Source: Polyodon spathula (Eukaryota > Chordata > Actinopteri > Acipenseriformes > Polyodontidae). From it: a stretch of DNA of 64,000 nt. The position numbers and the translations under genes were made by a program. The stretch lies in contig NC_054534.1 of NCBI RefSeq assembly GCF_017654505.1, forward strand, positions 26,830,689-26,894,688, read 5' to 3'. The stretch's first letter is position 1. Every line of letters begins with the position of its first letter. Below, in pieces: positions 11,734 to 35,649 of this stretch. The notes beneath the pieces are model-generated. The model had not been told where the DNA came from. It saw only the letters and a program-made list of their open reading frames with translations, and did not search any database.

Positions 11734-12726
11734 CTAGTTTAAATGCTTCTGAACCTGCTCGAGGATCTTTTCTCCAAATAGACTGGTTCCCTTGTTATTT
11801 AAGTGCAGTCCATCCCGTCTATACAGATAGTCCTCGTTGTAGAATGTGGTCCAATGATCAAGATAGGTGAAGCCTTCCCGTGTGCACCACATCTTCAGCC
11901 ATGCGTTTTGATTAATTATTTCCAGCTGTCCATATGGTCCTTTGCAAGGTGCCGGTAGTATACCAGAAAATACCACAGTTTTGGTTTTCTCTTTTAATTT
12001 CCTTCCTAGCTCTCTGAATTTGTTTTGCAGGGATTTTGGTCTGTCTCTTCCAATGTTGTTTGTACCGATGTGGACAACTACTACCGGGTCGTCTCCTGTT
12101 CGTTCTAGGAGCCTGTCCACGTTCTCAGTGATGTGCTTGACAGAGGCTCCCGGAAGGCAGCACACTGTTGTAGTAAGGGGGTCCAAACTGCGAATTGAAC
12201 TTGCTGTGTTTCTCAATATGGAGTCCCCAACAATCGTGACCTCCCTTCTTTTTGCTGTCTGGTCACCACTGTCAATGGGGTCCTGGATGTTGTTCCTTTC
12301 ATTCTCTTGTTGTTGGTTCTGCTCATCAAAATTCTGAAGTGACTCAAATTTGTTGGTTGTTTTGATTTCTGGTGGTTGTGTTTGACGAAGTGTCTTTTTT
12401 CCCCTGCTTCTGCCTACCTGAACCCAGCTGTTCTGACCTTCTATCTCCCTGGTGGCTTTCAGTCTGTTAGGGGTGATGCAAACTTCCATGAATTGTGGGT
12501 GTGCCAGTTCCTTAAGATCCTGTTGCTGTCTCACTTCTTCCAGCTCCATTTCTAGCATACTTACTAGTTTATGCAAATCCTGGATCGCGCGGCACTTTAT
12601 GCACACTTGGTTTAGCTCTGCTGGGTTTTCTCGGATTTCCCACATCAAGCAGGTGTCACAGATTACTGGCTTGAAGACCATGTTGAGGTTTTTTTTTTTA
12701 AGTTTAGTTTCTTCTGCAGCCGTCAA
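11734..12726 (-). CDS. LINE B ORF1: zinc-finger plus SGNH esterase protein
   Basis: An intact 330-codon frame. The N-terminus has CxxC pairs at C23/C26 and C42/C45, resembling the zinc-binding motif of CR1 ORF1 proteins, followed by a predicted coiled coil (about residues 48-75). The C-terminal half is an SGNH/GDSL hydrolase: TIVGDSILRN (block I, Ser), HIGTNNIGRD (block III), and DGLHLNNKG near the end (catalytic Asp/His block). CR1-clade LINEs are known to carry such esterases in ORF1. The protein is thought to bind RNA and perhaps membranes or lipids. It is the only fully open protein of this copy. Confidence 0.9.
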   Translation of the reverse strand: MTAAEETKLKKKNLNMVFKPVICDTCLMWEIRENPAELNQVCIKCRAIQDLHKLVSMLEMELEEVRQQQDLKELAHPQFMEVCITPNRLKATREIEGQNSWVQVGRSRGKKTLRQTQPPEIKTTNKFESLQNFDEQNQQQENERNNIQDPIDSGDQTAKRREVTIVGDSILRNTASSIRSLDPLTTTVCCLPGASVKHITENVDRLLERTGDDPVVVVHIGTNNIGRDRPKSLQNKFRELGRKLKEKTKTVVFSGILPAPCKGPYGQLEIINQNAWLKMWCTREGFTYLDHWTTFYNEDYLYRRDGLHLNNKGTSLFGEKILEQVQKHLN

Positions 12727-13090
12727 CCTGCTTTCTAACTGCTTCTAAACTGCTCTGTACTTTTCCACGCCTGTACTTCTCCCACTCGCTGTCGCTTCCA
12801 CTCGCTGTCGCTGGGAAGACTGCCTCGTTTAACTGCGTTGTTCTGCTGTGCAGTTGGCTCCTCCCCTCGCCCGTGTCTCAGAACGGCGCTGAATTTGAAT
12901 CAGCTGCTCCGAGTTTCAGCTTGTTTGTTATCAGAAAAACACACGCGGCTGTTTGACTTTGAGCTGCTGCTGTGTTTCCCCAATGTCCTGTGTTTTCTGA
13001 TTAAAGCAATTCAAGATGCAATTTCTCCTTACTGCTTCTAAACTGCTCTGTACTTTTCCACGCCTGTACTTCTCCCACACTGTCGCTTCC
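12727..13090 (-). repeat. LINE B 5'UTR with tandem monomer
   Basis: The block 12738-12800 (beginning actgcttctaaactgctctg) is repeated at 13031-13092, a 293-bp offset, with high identity. Tandem promoter-like monomers at the 5' end are known for several vertebrate LINEs. Here there is one full unit plus a partial one before ORF1. Confidence 0.7.
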
Positions 13091-13412
13091 ACTTGAACAA
13101 AGAAGACTGTGTCGATCTGATTCAAGCATGCAAAATTCTAAAAGATATTGACAATGTCGACCCAAGAGACTTTTTCACCCTGAAAAAAGAAACAAGGACC
13201 AGGCAGTCAGAACAGAAAATAGGAGGCACTTTTTTACACAGAGGATCTTGAGGGTCTGGAATCAACTCCCCAGTAATGTTGTTGAAGCTGACACCCTGAG
13301 ATCCTTCAAGAAGATGCTTGATGAGACTCTAGGATCAATAAGCTACTAACAACCAAATGAGCAAGATGGGCCGAATGGCCTCCTCTCGTTTGTAAACTTT
13401 CTTATGTTCTTT
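13090..13412 (+). mobile_element. LINE copy A, 3' part
   Basis: The continuation of LINE copy A after the nested copy B. It encodes, with frameshifts, the ACKILKDIDNVDPRDFF block and the ...NSPVMLLKLTP tail in another frame, then the shared 3' end with TGGCCTCCTCTCGTTTG and the terminal TTTCTTATGTTCTT. It is the same 3' terminal sequence as that found inverted at 9276-9330. Confidence 0.85.
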
Positions 13413-13916
13413 TGTGTCATGTAAACTTTTAGAGTCGGCCATTTCGCATAAACAAAGAAAACACTGAAATTAAAATATTCTGTGAATTGTATTTTGTTTG
13501 CTGTTGCCAGCACAGATCAGGGTCAGGCTGTTGGGGAACATGTGATGTGAGTGTAAAAAGCCACATGATAGTGGGATTATATAGTTTTATGTCTTAGATT
13601 GGCTATCCAATGTGTCAATCATTCTGGGGCTGTGGAAGGCATTGCAAAATGATGTGGCAGGGGCGGGGCTTTGCTCTAAACAGATATGATATGGTTTGGA
13701 TGTGGCACTAAACTGCTAAGATTGCACTTTGTCAAGGAATCCGGGAAAATTCTGTCCCAGGGGCATTTAGTCCAGGACTGGGATTTGATCTTTACATTTA
13801 TTGTGGTGATTGGGGTGATAGAGGATCCAAAAGGGAAGCAGTTAGCCTTTTGGCAATGTAAACAAACATGGCATGTCAATAAAGTACTTGTTCTGTAAAG
13901 TAGGTGCGCATAGTAC

Positions 13917-13960
<44 letters not shown>

Positions 13961-14514
13961 TAATAATAATAATAATAATAATTAAAAAAAACAAAAACAA
14001 GGATTGGCTTGTGTGTGTGTGTGACATTGAACTGAACAGGATAACACTACAGACCTGTGCACAGTTCTAGAGCTCCTCTCAAAACTGCAGGTGGCAATTA
14101 TTGTTGTATAAGAAAGATACTGAAAACCATGTAATTATTTATCTTTCTGCAAACAGTATTCTAGCTTGTTTTAACCTGGCAATGCAGGCATGTTTTTCAA
14201 TGTGGTATTAGGGGGCATGGGAATGGGAGTTGTTGTCTTGAGAGAGATTCCAAAGCTCCAACTCTTGTTTAACATCCAGACCCCCATAAAGCCTGACTAC
14301 AGGCTGGGTGAATGTGTGTAAATGAATTCATGAGCAGCTTAACAATAAATAGCTCAGGGTAACCTGTGTATCTTTACAGAATGTTTAGAATTTTTTTTAC
14401 CTAATTGTGAATAAAAGTCGTAACCGTGTAAAACTCCAGTAGACAAGACGTTTTCATTAATTTCATTCTGTGTTTTTTTTTTTTTTTTTTTTTTTCCAAA
14501 GGACTTAAGAAGCA
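13413..14514. other. Upstream region of TMEM150C coding start
   Basis: No gene is seen before the TMEM150C exon. A bipartite AAT tract lies at 13918-13981. A long T tract (14470-14495) followed by CCAAAG at about 14500 looks like the acceptor of a 5'UTR intron just before the TMEM150C start codon. Confidence 0.5.
13918..13981. repeat. (AAT)n microsatellite
   Basis: An AAT trinucleotide tract with one phase break (AATAAATAAT) near 13957. Confidence 0.95.
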
Positions 14515-19325
<4,811 letters not shown>

Positions 19326-21200
19326 TGGCTGAGCAGCAGCACCTGTGTCTTCTACCAGTTACCTTGTGTTTTTATACGTGATCGAGGATCGGGGGCGTGC
19401 AAGGCTGTTTGATTCAGGCATGCATGAAAGTAAAAAAAGTAAAAAAAAAAATACTGAGACTTTCTTTTCCCTTCTTGAATCTACAAGAGCTGGAAAGGAT
19501 GGATGCATACATCAACAATCCTTTTAATCTGGCACTTTAACCAACCCAGAGTGAGAACCCGCAGTGTTTAACCCCATCAATAACACATCATTCTGTTCCT
19601 TGTTGCAAGGGAGGCTAATGACAGGCGCCAGCAGATGATGTTATGCAGTCCTAGTTTGTTGCCATGGAAACCTCTTTGCAGCACCAACACTGTTCAGTCT
19701 CAAGACTGATAATGTATGCTAACATCACTGAAATCAAATAAAAAGGCTGATATTTGCATGGCACATGATTAAAGCTAAAAATATCCCCATCTTTTTTAAG
19801 GTCAGACAATTTACACTATCAGCATGGTGTTTTTAAAAACAAGTTATATGTGTTTTATAAAATTATGAAAATGAGGTGCCCCCTGAGACTGAACCCATAT
19901 TATCAGCTGATGAGTGCAACCGTATACGTTAGAAAATGTCCTTTCCCAGAATCGCTTAATGCAATGAAACTACTACTGTACTAGAGGCAACATACATCAT
20001 TAAAAGCTTAAACCCTCAGGATACATTTTAGACTTGTCTAAACCTGTTGCTTTTACCTATAATTTAGAAATAACTACATGAAGTGTCCTAATTAATGTAA
20101 TAAAAAGGATGGAAAATGCTAGCACTTTGAACCCTGTCCAGGCTACCCTGGCCACAATGATGCACTACACTGCTGAACTGTCAAACAGCTGTTCATGCAT
20201 TAAGGTTAATGATTTTAAAACTTTCTATCTAGCAGTTGGTTTCTAAAAGCCTAAAGTACATGAGCTGAAAGAGTTTTGGTAGAAGGACCCAAGTGAGTGA
20301 AATGCTTGTTGAAAAACATTCCAGTGACTTGTCTAAAATAATATCGGCAACACGCTGCACTTCCTAAATGTGTTTATTCAAGTTTCACTCTCTTGGATGA
20401 ACAGCAAGTTAACATGGTGGTTACAGCATGTATTGTTGTTACACACTAATTAAATCCTTTTATCTAACCTTGTGGGAGCAATTCAAAATCAAATTCTTAC
20501 TTACTGTGGAGACCTAGGGACTAGAGAGGAGAACAGAAAGGCAGGGTACTGACAAAGCCAAACCTTACATTCTGAGATTTAAAGATGGTACGGCTGCAAA
20601 ACTTTTTATAAACATGTATTTCTTTTTTTTTTAATTCATCACAGCATTTTTTGGTTTGCAAATTAATGACAAGGACCACAACACTCCTTAACAATCTTAA
20701 TAAAATCCTTAACTAAATCACATTGACAAATGTTTCGACTAATGTCTTTACCAGGGTTTCTTATGGTTTTATCTCAATATAAAAAGTGAGATTAAACTTT
20801 CCTTGTAGAAATATGTTAATTGCGTGAGAATTGTGTGGCACTTTTTATCCAGACCAGAAAAGTGGGCTACTATATTTATGACCAATCCTAGCGCTTGAAG
20901 AAAAGCTTTTATGCCATGCACAGCTGTATCCAAAAAGAGAACGGGAAGGGGGGATTTCTGTTTTTTTTAATCTTATACTGTGTATGATGTAAAATCTTTT
21001 CTTACTGCAAACAAGTTCAGTGTATGACTATTAAAGAACACAAACACACACATGGGTTAATATTAAATATATTGTAATATACATATTCATGCCATGATAA
21101 AATATATTCTCATCATGCATGTTATTTCTTGTGTAAAATGCTGTTTGCATTGTTATGGATGTGGATGTAATTGAATTAAAGTCAGTATTAAATGAAATAA
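19326..21200 (+). other. TMEM150C 3'UTR and downstream
   Basis: Sequence downstream of the TMEM150C stop holds no further exon. AATAAA at about 19736 is the first good poly(A) signal. Later ones include an ATTAAA near 21175 followed by a GT-rich stretch at 21210-21230. The true cleavage site cannot be chosen from the sequence alone. Confidence 0.5.
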
Positions 21201-21331
21201 GCACTTTGCCTCATCTTTGTGACTTTGCCGCACACTGCATTCAGAGCTCCTAGTCTAAACTTCACTGTAAACTTTTTTTTTTTTTTTTAATTTAGTAGTC
21301 GCCAATTTTTTTTTTTTTTTTTTTTTTTTTT

Positions 21332-21484
21332 AAATAATTTTCTCCCAATTTAGAATAGCCAGTTATTTTTAGGCTCAGCTCACCGCTACCACCTCCGCCC
21401 TGACACGGGAGCGGAGAAGACGAACACGCTGTCCTCCGAAGCGTGTGCCGGCAGTCGACCGTTTCTTTTTACACTGCAGACTAT
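21332..21484 (-). mobile_element. SINE fragment (left piece)
   Basis: The block CTCACCGCTACCACCTCCGC...GTCCTCCGAAGCGTGTGCCG...ACACTGCAGAC, next to long T tracts (21272-21331), looks like the body and tail of a widespread fish tRNA-derived SINE read on the minus strand. It stops at 21484 and appears to continue at 22395 after unrelated sequence. Confidence 0.55.
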
Positions 21485-22390
21485 GGGTGTCACAGTATCA
21501 ATTTTTGACGGTATGGTAACCATCAAAAAATATACCATGGTTATCGTCATGCCGCGGTATAATGTCATTTTTTTGTAATCCGTTTTTAAATGGCTATTTA
21601 AAGAAATACACTCAAGTCATTTTTTGACAAGAAAACTACATTCATCAGTTTGGACAGCATCTTATCAGTTAAGAGAAGCAAAGTGTTCCCTAGCAATAGC
21701 CAATCAAGTGCGTTTTAAGACATGCAGTGCCCGCCCACTGATCTCTTACCAGAGTGCAAAAGAAGACTTCACCTTTTTTTTTCATTTGGACTGCATGTTA
21801 ACAGCAATGAACACAAAGAAGAAAAGTTAAGGTAGGTATGACACCGTTGCAAACTTAAGCGGCATCTAGGGGATTTTTTGTTTTTAAATGGGAATAAAAT
21901 TGTATTCATTTTTGAATACATAAGACCAAAATCCCTACAACACTATCAACTTGAGGAGACGGCAACATCTTTACAATACCGTTTAAAATAAAAATAATAC
22001 AAATGCCTGTAGCATCTTAGACTTAGTTACATAGTATTAAACAGACTTTTCGATTCTCTGCATTGGCGTGTGCTTACTGCGTTTGTCTTACCTGATACGA
22101 TAAATAATAGCTACTGTTACTTCTTTGGTTTGGTAAATTAATGGGAAGGCAGTGATGAAAAGTTACAGGGCCTTGTTCTTACTGATATTTGAGTATTTGT
22201 GTTTCATTTACTGACAATTGCATTTGCTAGGGATCACTGTTTAGTAGGGTGGTTTATAGTAAATATGACAGTGATATTACTTATTTAATAGCCTATGCGG
22301 ATAACCTCATGCATGGTAGTTTTCAGAACTTGAGATGTCTGTGTTCAGTAGTTAGTTCTAATGAACACATTGGTTCACCGATGGACAAAC
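21485..22390. other. Sequence splitting a SINE
   Basis: About 0.9 kb with no gene. It begins with a GGTGTCACAGTATCAATT motif and a short imperfect palindrome around ACCATGGT. This could be a degraded DNA-transposon insertion into the SINE, but I could not find matching terminal inverted repeats. Confidence 0.35.
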
Positions 22391-22706
22391 CGTGAATAAA
22401 AAAAAACATGCCCAACATGCAGCCACCTCCGAGGACAATGCAGCTCTGGGCAGCTTACAGGCAAGCCCGCAGGCGCCTGGCCAGACTATAGGGGCCGCTG
22501 GTGCGTGGTGAGCTGAGGACACCTTGTCCAACCTAACCCCCACCCACCCACTCCTCAAGGCAGTGTTTGGCCAATTGTGCGCCACCCCTGGGCGCTCCAG
22601 TCCACGATTGGCAGTGGAATAGCTTAGACTCGAACTGGCGACATACAGGCTATAGGGTGCATCCTGCACTCCAGCGACTTTACCAGATGCAACACACTGG
22701 AGCCCC
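22391..22706 (-). mobile_element. SINE with tRNA-like Pol III promoter (right piece)
   Basis: On the minus strand from 22706 the sequence reads like a tRNA-derived SINE head. It has a box-A-like TGGTAAAGTCGCTGG at about 22688-22674 and a box-B-like AGTTCGAGTCT at about 22638-22628. A body follows that includes the phrase CAGCTCACCACGCACC. It joins logically to the fragment at 21332-21484. Divergence makes the exact ends uncertain. Confidence 0.6.
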
Positions 22707-23270
22707 CTGACAGACCCTTATAATATGTCCAATGCACATTATATACATTAAAAAATAAGGGAAATGTCTTCATTGTTATTTCTTCCTTCTGTAAGAATAA
22801 CACGGTACTAAGAGAATACAGAGTTCAAGTATTAAAATGTTAATGTGAAAACTACAGAGTACTGAACATGTATCTAAAAAGTAATATTACTTTACGTACA
22901 AGGTAAGTCTGTGAATAAGGTTCTTCTTCCAATTAACTTATAAAAATAAATAAGACACAACATATTTGGCAGTATGAAACAGGTTTTACTGAGCTAACAG
23001 TCACTACTTGGGTTTAATGCTGATAAAACAATATAAAATTTACAAAATTAGAATATCGCAATATTTTACAGGTGTTTGGATATGGTACAACTAACTAAAA
23101 AAGTAAGATGTGGTTTTCTTTAAATTGTTACAAAAATTAAATAATAATAATCCAAGCAGCACCTTGAAAACTTAAGATCATGTGATTGTGAAATGATGCC
23201 TGCTTCTTGTTCTTAAATTGCATCCCCCATCTCCGACTGGCACTTCTTTAGATTGTGTTGCCCGGTTGTG
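22707..23270 (-). other. ENOPH1 3'UTR region
   Basis: The region downstream of the ENOPH1 stop on the minus strand. An ATTAAA variant poly(A) signal is present on the minus strand near 23009. No other gene is seen. Confidence 0.5.
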
Positions 23271-31701
<8,431 letters not shown>

Positions 31702-33076
31702 TTTCCTTCAGTAAAAACAATAAAACCTTTTCCGTAGCAAAAATATAGACATATAGTTTAATAGACCTCGCGTGTTCACCGCCTATCCCTTTAAAAAGGG
31801 AACTGTCTTTCTCAGCCGACAAAAAAAAACAAAACACGTACAGCTCAGCTCAGTCTGCAGTCAAACCGCGAGACAAACTAGTGGGCGGTCTCTTTCAAAT
31901 GACCTGCGATTCTCAAAGTAATCTTGCTGCAGTATTGCGTTCACTATACTTGTTCGCCGGCTAGATTGCAGCCAGTCTGAGGCTGACGTCACTGTCTGTG
32001 GACAGCGTTGGTACGGGAACTGCAGAAGAGCAGACTGTGGGGTTGAAATAGAGTGCTGTCACAATTGCAATCAGCCAGTTATGACCGTTGTATTTAGTAA
32101 CATGAAGGTAAATCGAATTTCATTCACTGAATCATCTTTAGTAAAATACATCTACGTGATAGTGTGTTCAACAATAGGCATATCTATTCTAAAATCACAA
32201 GTGTTAAATAAATTTCACTGAAATTGTTTGCTTCATAATTTTCTGCTGTACCGATTTTCCTTATGCATACGTCTATGCTGGCAGACCAAACACGAGGAAA
32301 CAATTCACACACAATGTTTTATTATGAAACTGTTTAAGAATGTTATATATGTATCTATTATTGGTGTCATTGGAAGCTTTTTTTAAAAATTTCTAATAAC
32401 AAGTTAATACAAAATACCATTTAGTCATTTGCAATGAAACTTTTAGGCATTGTAATATAAATGACATTTGGATAGGCAGTGATTGTAGAGGTGCATTTAA
32501 GGGTTTCACTATCTAGTATGTCATAAATAAAAAATAAAAATAAAAAAAATGACATGACTAGCAGGCGATTTTGTGTTATTCACACCCCCTAACTAGGTGG
32601 CAGTAGCAGGTTGAGTGATGACTGTATGTGATTGCTAATGCCCTTCTCTGTCTGTCAGGGCTCCTCTGTTGTTTTGAAGGCTAGGCTGCTCCAGTGCAGC
32701 AGCTTGCAGAAGCTGTGCAATCTGTGCAGCCGCTACAGCCCGTGTCTGCATGACCTCTGATGTCAAATCCGGCTGAGGTCAAGCAAACAGCAAACTTGAA
32801 CGGTTTCTGCGCAGAATGACAAAAGGCTGCATGTCGTGAACGCATCCCCTGTACATCATTTAACTATGGAAGTCCTGAACCGCAGATGGAAAAATTAAAA
32901 ATTAAAAAATACAGAATCTCCAACATACATACAGCATTTCAAGAGCAGCATTCCATCAACATGGTAGCATAAATATTATTTTACCAAATGCAAAACTTAA
33001 CATAATTTCAGTCAATATAATCAACCAACTGTTCCGTAATTACCCTCCCCTAGGTTACAGTAGTAGGTTTAAACAT
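31702..33076. promoter_or_regulatory. ENOPH1 promoter side, with consensus CRE
   Basis: Upstream of the ENOPH1 start codon the base composition rises in GC over about 31850-32040. A perfect CRE palindrome TGACGTCA lies at 31984-31991, about 280 bp 5' of the start. The region 32100-33076 is AT-rich and shows no gene. In human, ENOPH1 and HNRNPDL are, as I recall, head to head over a short distance, so this is the ENOPH1 half of what may once have been a shared promoter. Confidence 0.5.
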
Positions 33077-33275
33077 AATGTATTGACCTGTGTCCTGTAA
33101 TTCCCATTCTGTATTGCCCGCTGTCATTGTGTCCCCTGCTCTGTATTCCCGACCCTGTCGTGTTATCTTTTGTGTCTGTGTATCCTGACAGAGCTGTGGA
33201 CTCCGGTAAATTTTGTGTTGAACCGAAACAAACGTCTCTCCTGTTTTCTGCCTCCTGTAAAAAGCTACAGCGGGA
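33077..33275 (+). mobile_element. 5' LTR remnant of decayed Gypsy element
   Basis: This block matches 41193-41375 in the same orientation, with shared landmarks TCTGTATTG(C/T)CCGCTGT, GTGTCTGTGTAT(C/T)CTGA, GACAGAGCT and GTTGAACCGAAA. The two blocks bracket gag-pol remnants on the same strand, as expected for the two LTRs of one element. The match is imperfect and the outer boundaries are blurred. Confidence 0.65.
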
Positions 33276-33890
33276 TTCACGATGGAACCCACGAGCGTCA
33301 AGCCGAAGCAGTTAGGAGACGCAGAGACGGCTCGAGCGGCTGCTCAAGTGTGAGAGGGAGATCGCCCAGATAGAGGAATGAGTCTTGGCCAGATCTAGAG
33401 AGCGGCATTCACCAGTGGCAGAGCGCACTGGGGCCCAACTGGGTCCACAGAGCGCTGCACTTGATACCTGGAACAAGGAGAGACGGGCAAGACTGCAGAC
33501 CAACCAACCTGATGGCAGCGGCAGTGCAGCCTCTCCATGCTCGGGTGACGGTACTGGTCAAGCTGTGCAGCAGTTGAGGGCAGCGTTTAGAGGAGACGCC
33601 CAAATGTTGCTGCTGAACCTGGTCGAGGAAGAGATGGGCAGTTACAACACCCTGGTGGCCACCCAGGGAGGAGAGTGATACCACCCAGAGCATTGCATCA
33701 CTAACAGAGACCCTGCGGGAGATCGAGGCTGTCCAGATAGCCATGTTGGGACCACCACCACACATCGGTTCCTGCCTTTGTTGGGGATGTGGCCAGCACG
33801 GCCACATCCGCTTGTACTACCCCTAGCAGGCGCGGCGACCTGAAAACCAACCAACCACTGTCGGGAAACGAGAAAGGGTCGATGTAAGAA
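33276..33890 (+). pseudogene. Gypsy gag remnant
   Basis: Broken frames between the left LTR and the protease region. A degraded zinc knuckle reads CWGCGQHGHIRLYY at about 33778-33820 with the last Cys replaced, so the CCHC motif is lost. There are several frameshifts and stops. The identification rests on position and this knuckle. Confidence 0.6.
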
Positions 33891-33923
33891 GGGGAAATAT
33901 CCAACCCCAATCTAACTACCAGC

Positions 33924-34187
33924 ATGCCAGTAATCGTGGGGAGAACCAGTATCAGGGCACACCTCCACTTCAACTGCCATGTGGAGGGCGTGCCCTGCAC
34001 CACGGTGATTGATACTGCGTCCTCCGTCACCCTGGGTGAGACTGCCTTCGACCAGGAGGTCTGGATCATGGCCTTCCAGGATCAGTGCATCCTGGGACTC
34101 AACTTACTTCAGCAGGCGAGAGGACAGCTGGACCTGGCAAGAGGGCCAGTGACCTTCAGAGTGGGAAATCCACTGCCAGTGGTGTGA
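33924..34187 (+). pseudogene. Gypsy retropepsin-like protease remnant
   Basis: An 87-codon frame with GVPCTTVIDTASSVTLGE, the position of the aspartic protease active site, but reading DTA where DTG or DSG is expected, and a downstream ILGLNLLQ block typical of retropepsins. It lies between gag and RT, as in Gypsy pol. The missing Gly and the broken neighbours mark it as inactive. Confidence 0.75.
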
Positions 34188-34620
34188 CGACTACATCGCG
34201 AAAACCACCAACCCTGGTGCAACGGTCTTCGCAGGCACCCTGGTGAAGGCCAACCCTTTGAAGGGTTCCTGCAGAGGGCGTGACTGAAGAGCAGAGCATC
34301 AGAGAAGAGCAGGAGCAGCCACAGCCACCATCCCCACCGACCTTCCCTTCTCCACCTGAACCCCGGCTAGTGCTCCTGCAAAGGGTGTGTGTCAAGGGCG
34401 GGGCACGAGGAGGGGAAGAGGGCAGCAACAACCATTTCTCATCTGGGAGCAGTGCGGAGGCACTTCAGCGAAGCCATAGAAGAGGTATACCAATGCAGCC
34501 AAGAGGGGCTCAACATGCGAGAGCGCATCCAGCTTTGTGCACTCCTACAGGAGTTCGGGCACCTCTCTGCAGTCCGGTCGGAAGATGGGAGATGGACCGG
34601 GATGGGAAGAAGGACAGGGG

Positions 34621-35045
34621 TCTGTGCTTCTGTATAGACTACCGCTGACTAAACAAAGTCACTCGGAAAGACTCCTACCCGCATCCCCGCATCAATGAGT
34701 CGTTGGATCTTATCGCCAGGTCCTCATGATTTAGCTCCCTCGACTTGAGAAGTGGCTACTGGCAGGTGGAGCTCGCCCCCAAAGCCAAGCCAAAGACCGA
34801 TTTCTCTACAGGACAGGGCCTCTGGCAGTTTAATGTCATGCCATTCTGGTTGTTCAAACGCCACGTCCACGTTCGAACAGCTGATGGAGAGTGTACTGGA
34901 TGGTATCCCCAGACAAGCATGTGTGGTGTACCTGGATGACCTGCTGGTATACACCTCAACCTTCTCCGAGGCCCTGTTCTACCTGCGCCAGGTGCCACAG
35001 AGGATCCAGGCCGCCAGACTGCGACTGCATCTGGACAAGTGCCAC
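34621..35045 (+). pseudogene. Gypsy reverse transcriptase, 5' part
   Basis: Frames give FCIDYR, the SLDLRSGYWQVEL block, KTDFSTGQGLWQFNVMPF and the catalytic VVYLDDLLVYT (YLDD at about 34929-34940), all characteristic of Ty3/Gypsy RT. A stop and frameshifts interrupt it. At 35045 the protein is cut by a nested LTR element. The RT continues at 38154, and removing the insert plus one copy of its 5-bp duplication restores the reading frame. Confidence 0.88.
35041..35045 (+). repeat. Left target-site duplication (gccac)
   Basis: Direct duplicate of 38149-38153, flanking the nested LTR element exactly at its TG and CA ends. Confidence 0.9.
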
Positions 35046-35457
35046 TGTGGCAGGCTGGCGAGTGGATAGAGGCCCAGAGACAGACTGCAGTTCAAAAAAA
35101 TAACTATTTTATTATAAATAAACAAAAATAAAGTGCACACGGGCAAAATAACAAATACTCAAACACAAATAAAGCAAAAACAAAACTCACAAAAATAACA
35201 GTTTCCAGGCTGGGCAATGCCTTCACTGGATACAAGTTTTCTACACAACCAAAAAAACCAACCTGCTTCCTCAGCTCCCTCTCCCCAAATGAGAAGCTGA
35301 GGCCTCCTTTTATATCAGGTGGCTGGGCGCTGATTGATCGTTAATCAACCTAATCAACTAATCAACCCCAGCCACCTGAACATAATAAACCCAGGCAGGT
35401 AGGGGAAGTTAACCCCATCCCTGCCAATTTAAAAGGGCAGAGCTTTGCTCTGCCACA
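35046..35457 (-). repeat. LTR of the nested element (3' LTR on minus strand)
   Basis: A 412-bp LTR with TGTGGCAG/CTGCCACA inverted ends. It differs from its partner at 37735-38148 by a handful of substitutions and one-base indels. On the minus strand it has a TATA-like stretch (TATAAAAGG, at about 35317-35309) and AT-rich poly(A) signals (TTTATT on +) near 35105-35130. Confidence 0.92.
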
Positions 35458-35468
35458 CACCTCCCCCC
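35458..35468 (-). other. Polypurine tract of the nested element
   Basis: On the minus strand GGGGGGAGGTG lies directly against the start of the 3' LTR, the position and composition of a plus-strand primer. Confidence 0.8.
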
Positions 35469-35500
35469 ATGTACAACGTACACCGGCCGCAATCGGCCAA

Positions 35501-35527
35501 CTCCCCCCCCCCCCCCCCCCCCCCCCT
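35501..35527. repeat. Poly(C) tract
   Basis: A run of about 25 C inside the nested element. It is a likely source of length variation and assembly error. Confidence 0.9.
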
Positions 35528-35649
35528 CCTCCCCCCAAGAGTCCAATTATGTCCCTTGGGTGGGCTGTTATGGTGGGTGGTGGTGGGCGGGGTTGATGTC
35601 GGAGCCCCCAAGCCTTCTTTGGTTGAGGGGGCCCCGAATCTCCAAGGTA

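Larger units (their letters stand above)
9276..13090 (-). mobile_element. LINE copy B (CR1-type, esterase ORF1), nested in copy A
   Basis: A nearly full-length minus-strand non-LTR retrotransposon with a 5'UTR, ORF1 (12726-11734) and a broken ORF2 (11569-9337). The 3' end on the left reads out as TTTCTTATGTTCTT instead of poly(A), as in CR1/L2 elements. Both sides are flanked by LINE copy A sequence on the + strand: the ...NLFSL block stops at 9275 and the EQRR...DLIQ block continues at 13090, so B jumped into A. The target duplication is not crisp. B has decayed: ORF2 has a frameshift, a stop, a small duplication and loss of the RT core. Confidence 0.85.

Noticed and set aside
22358..22669. 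103-codon minus-strand frame
   Set aside because: Lies in the SINE; no protein motif.
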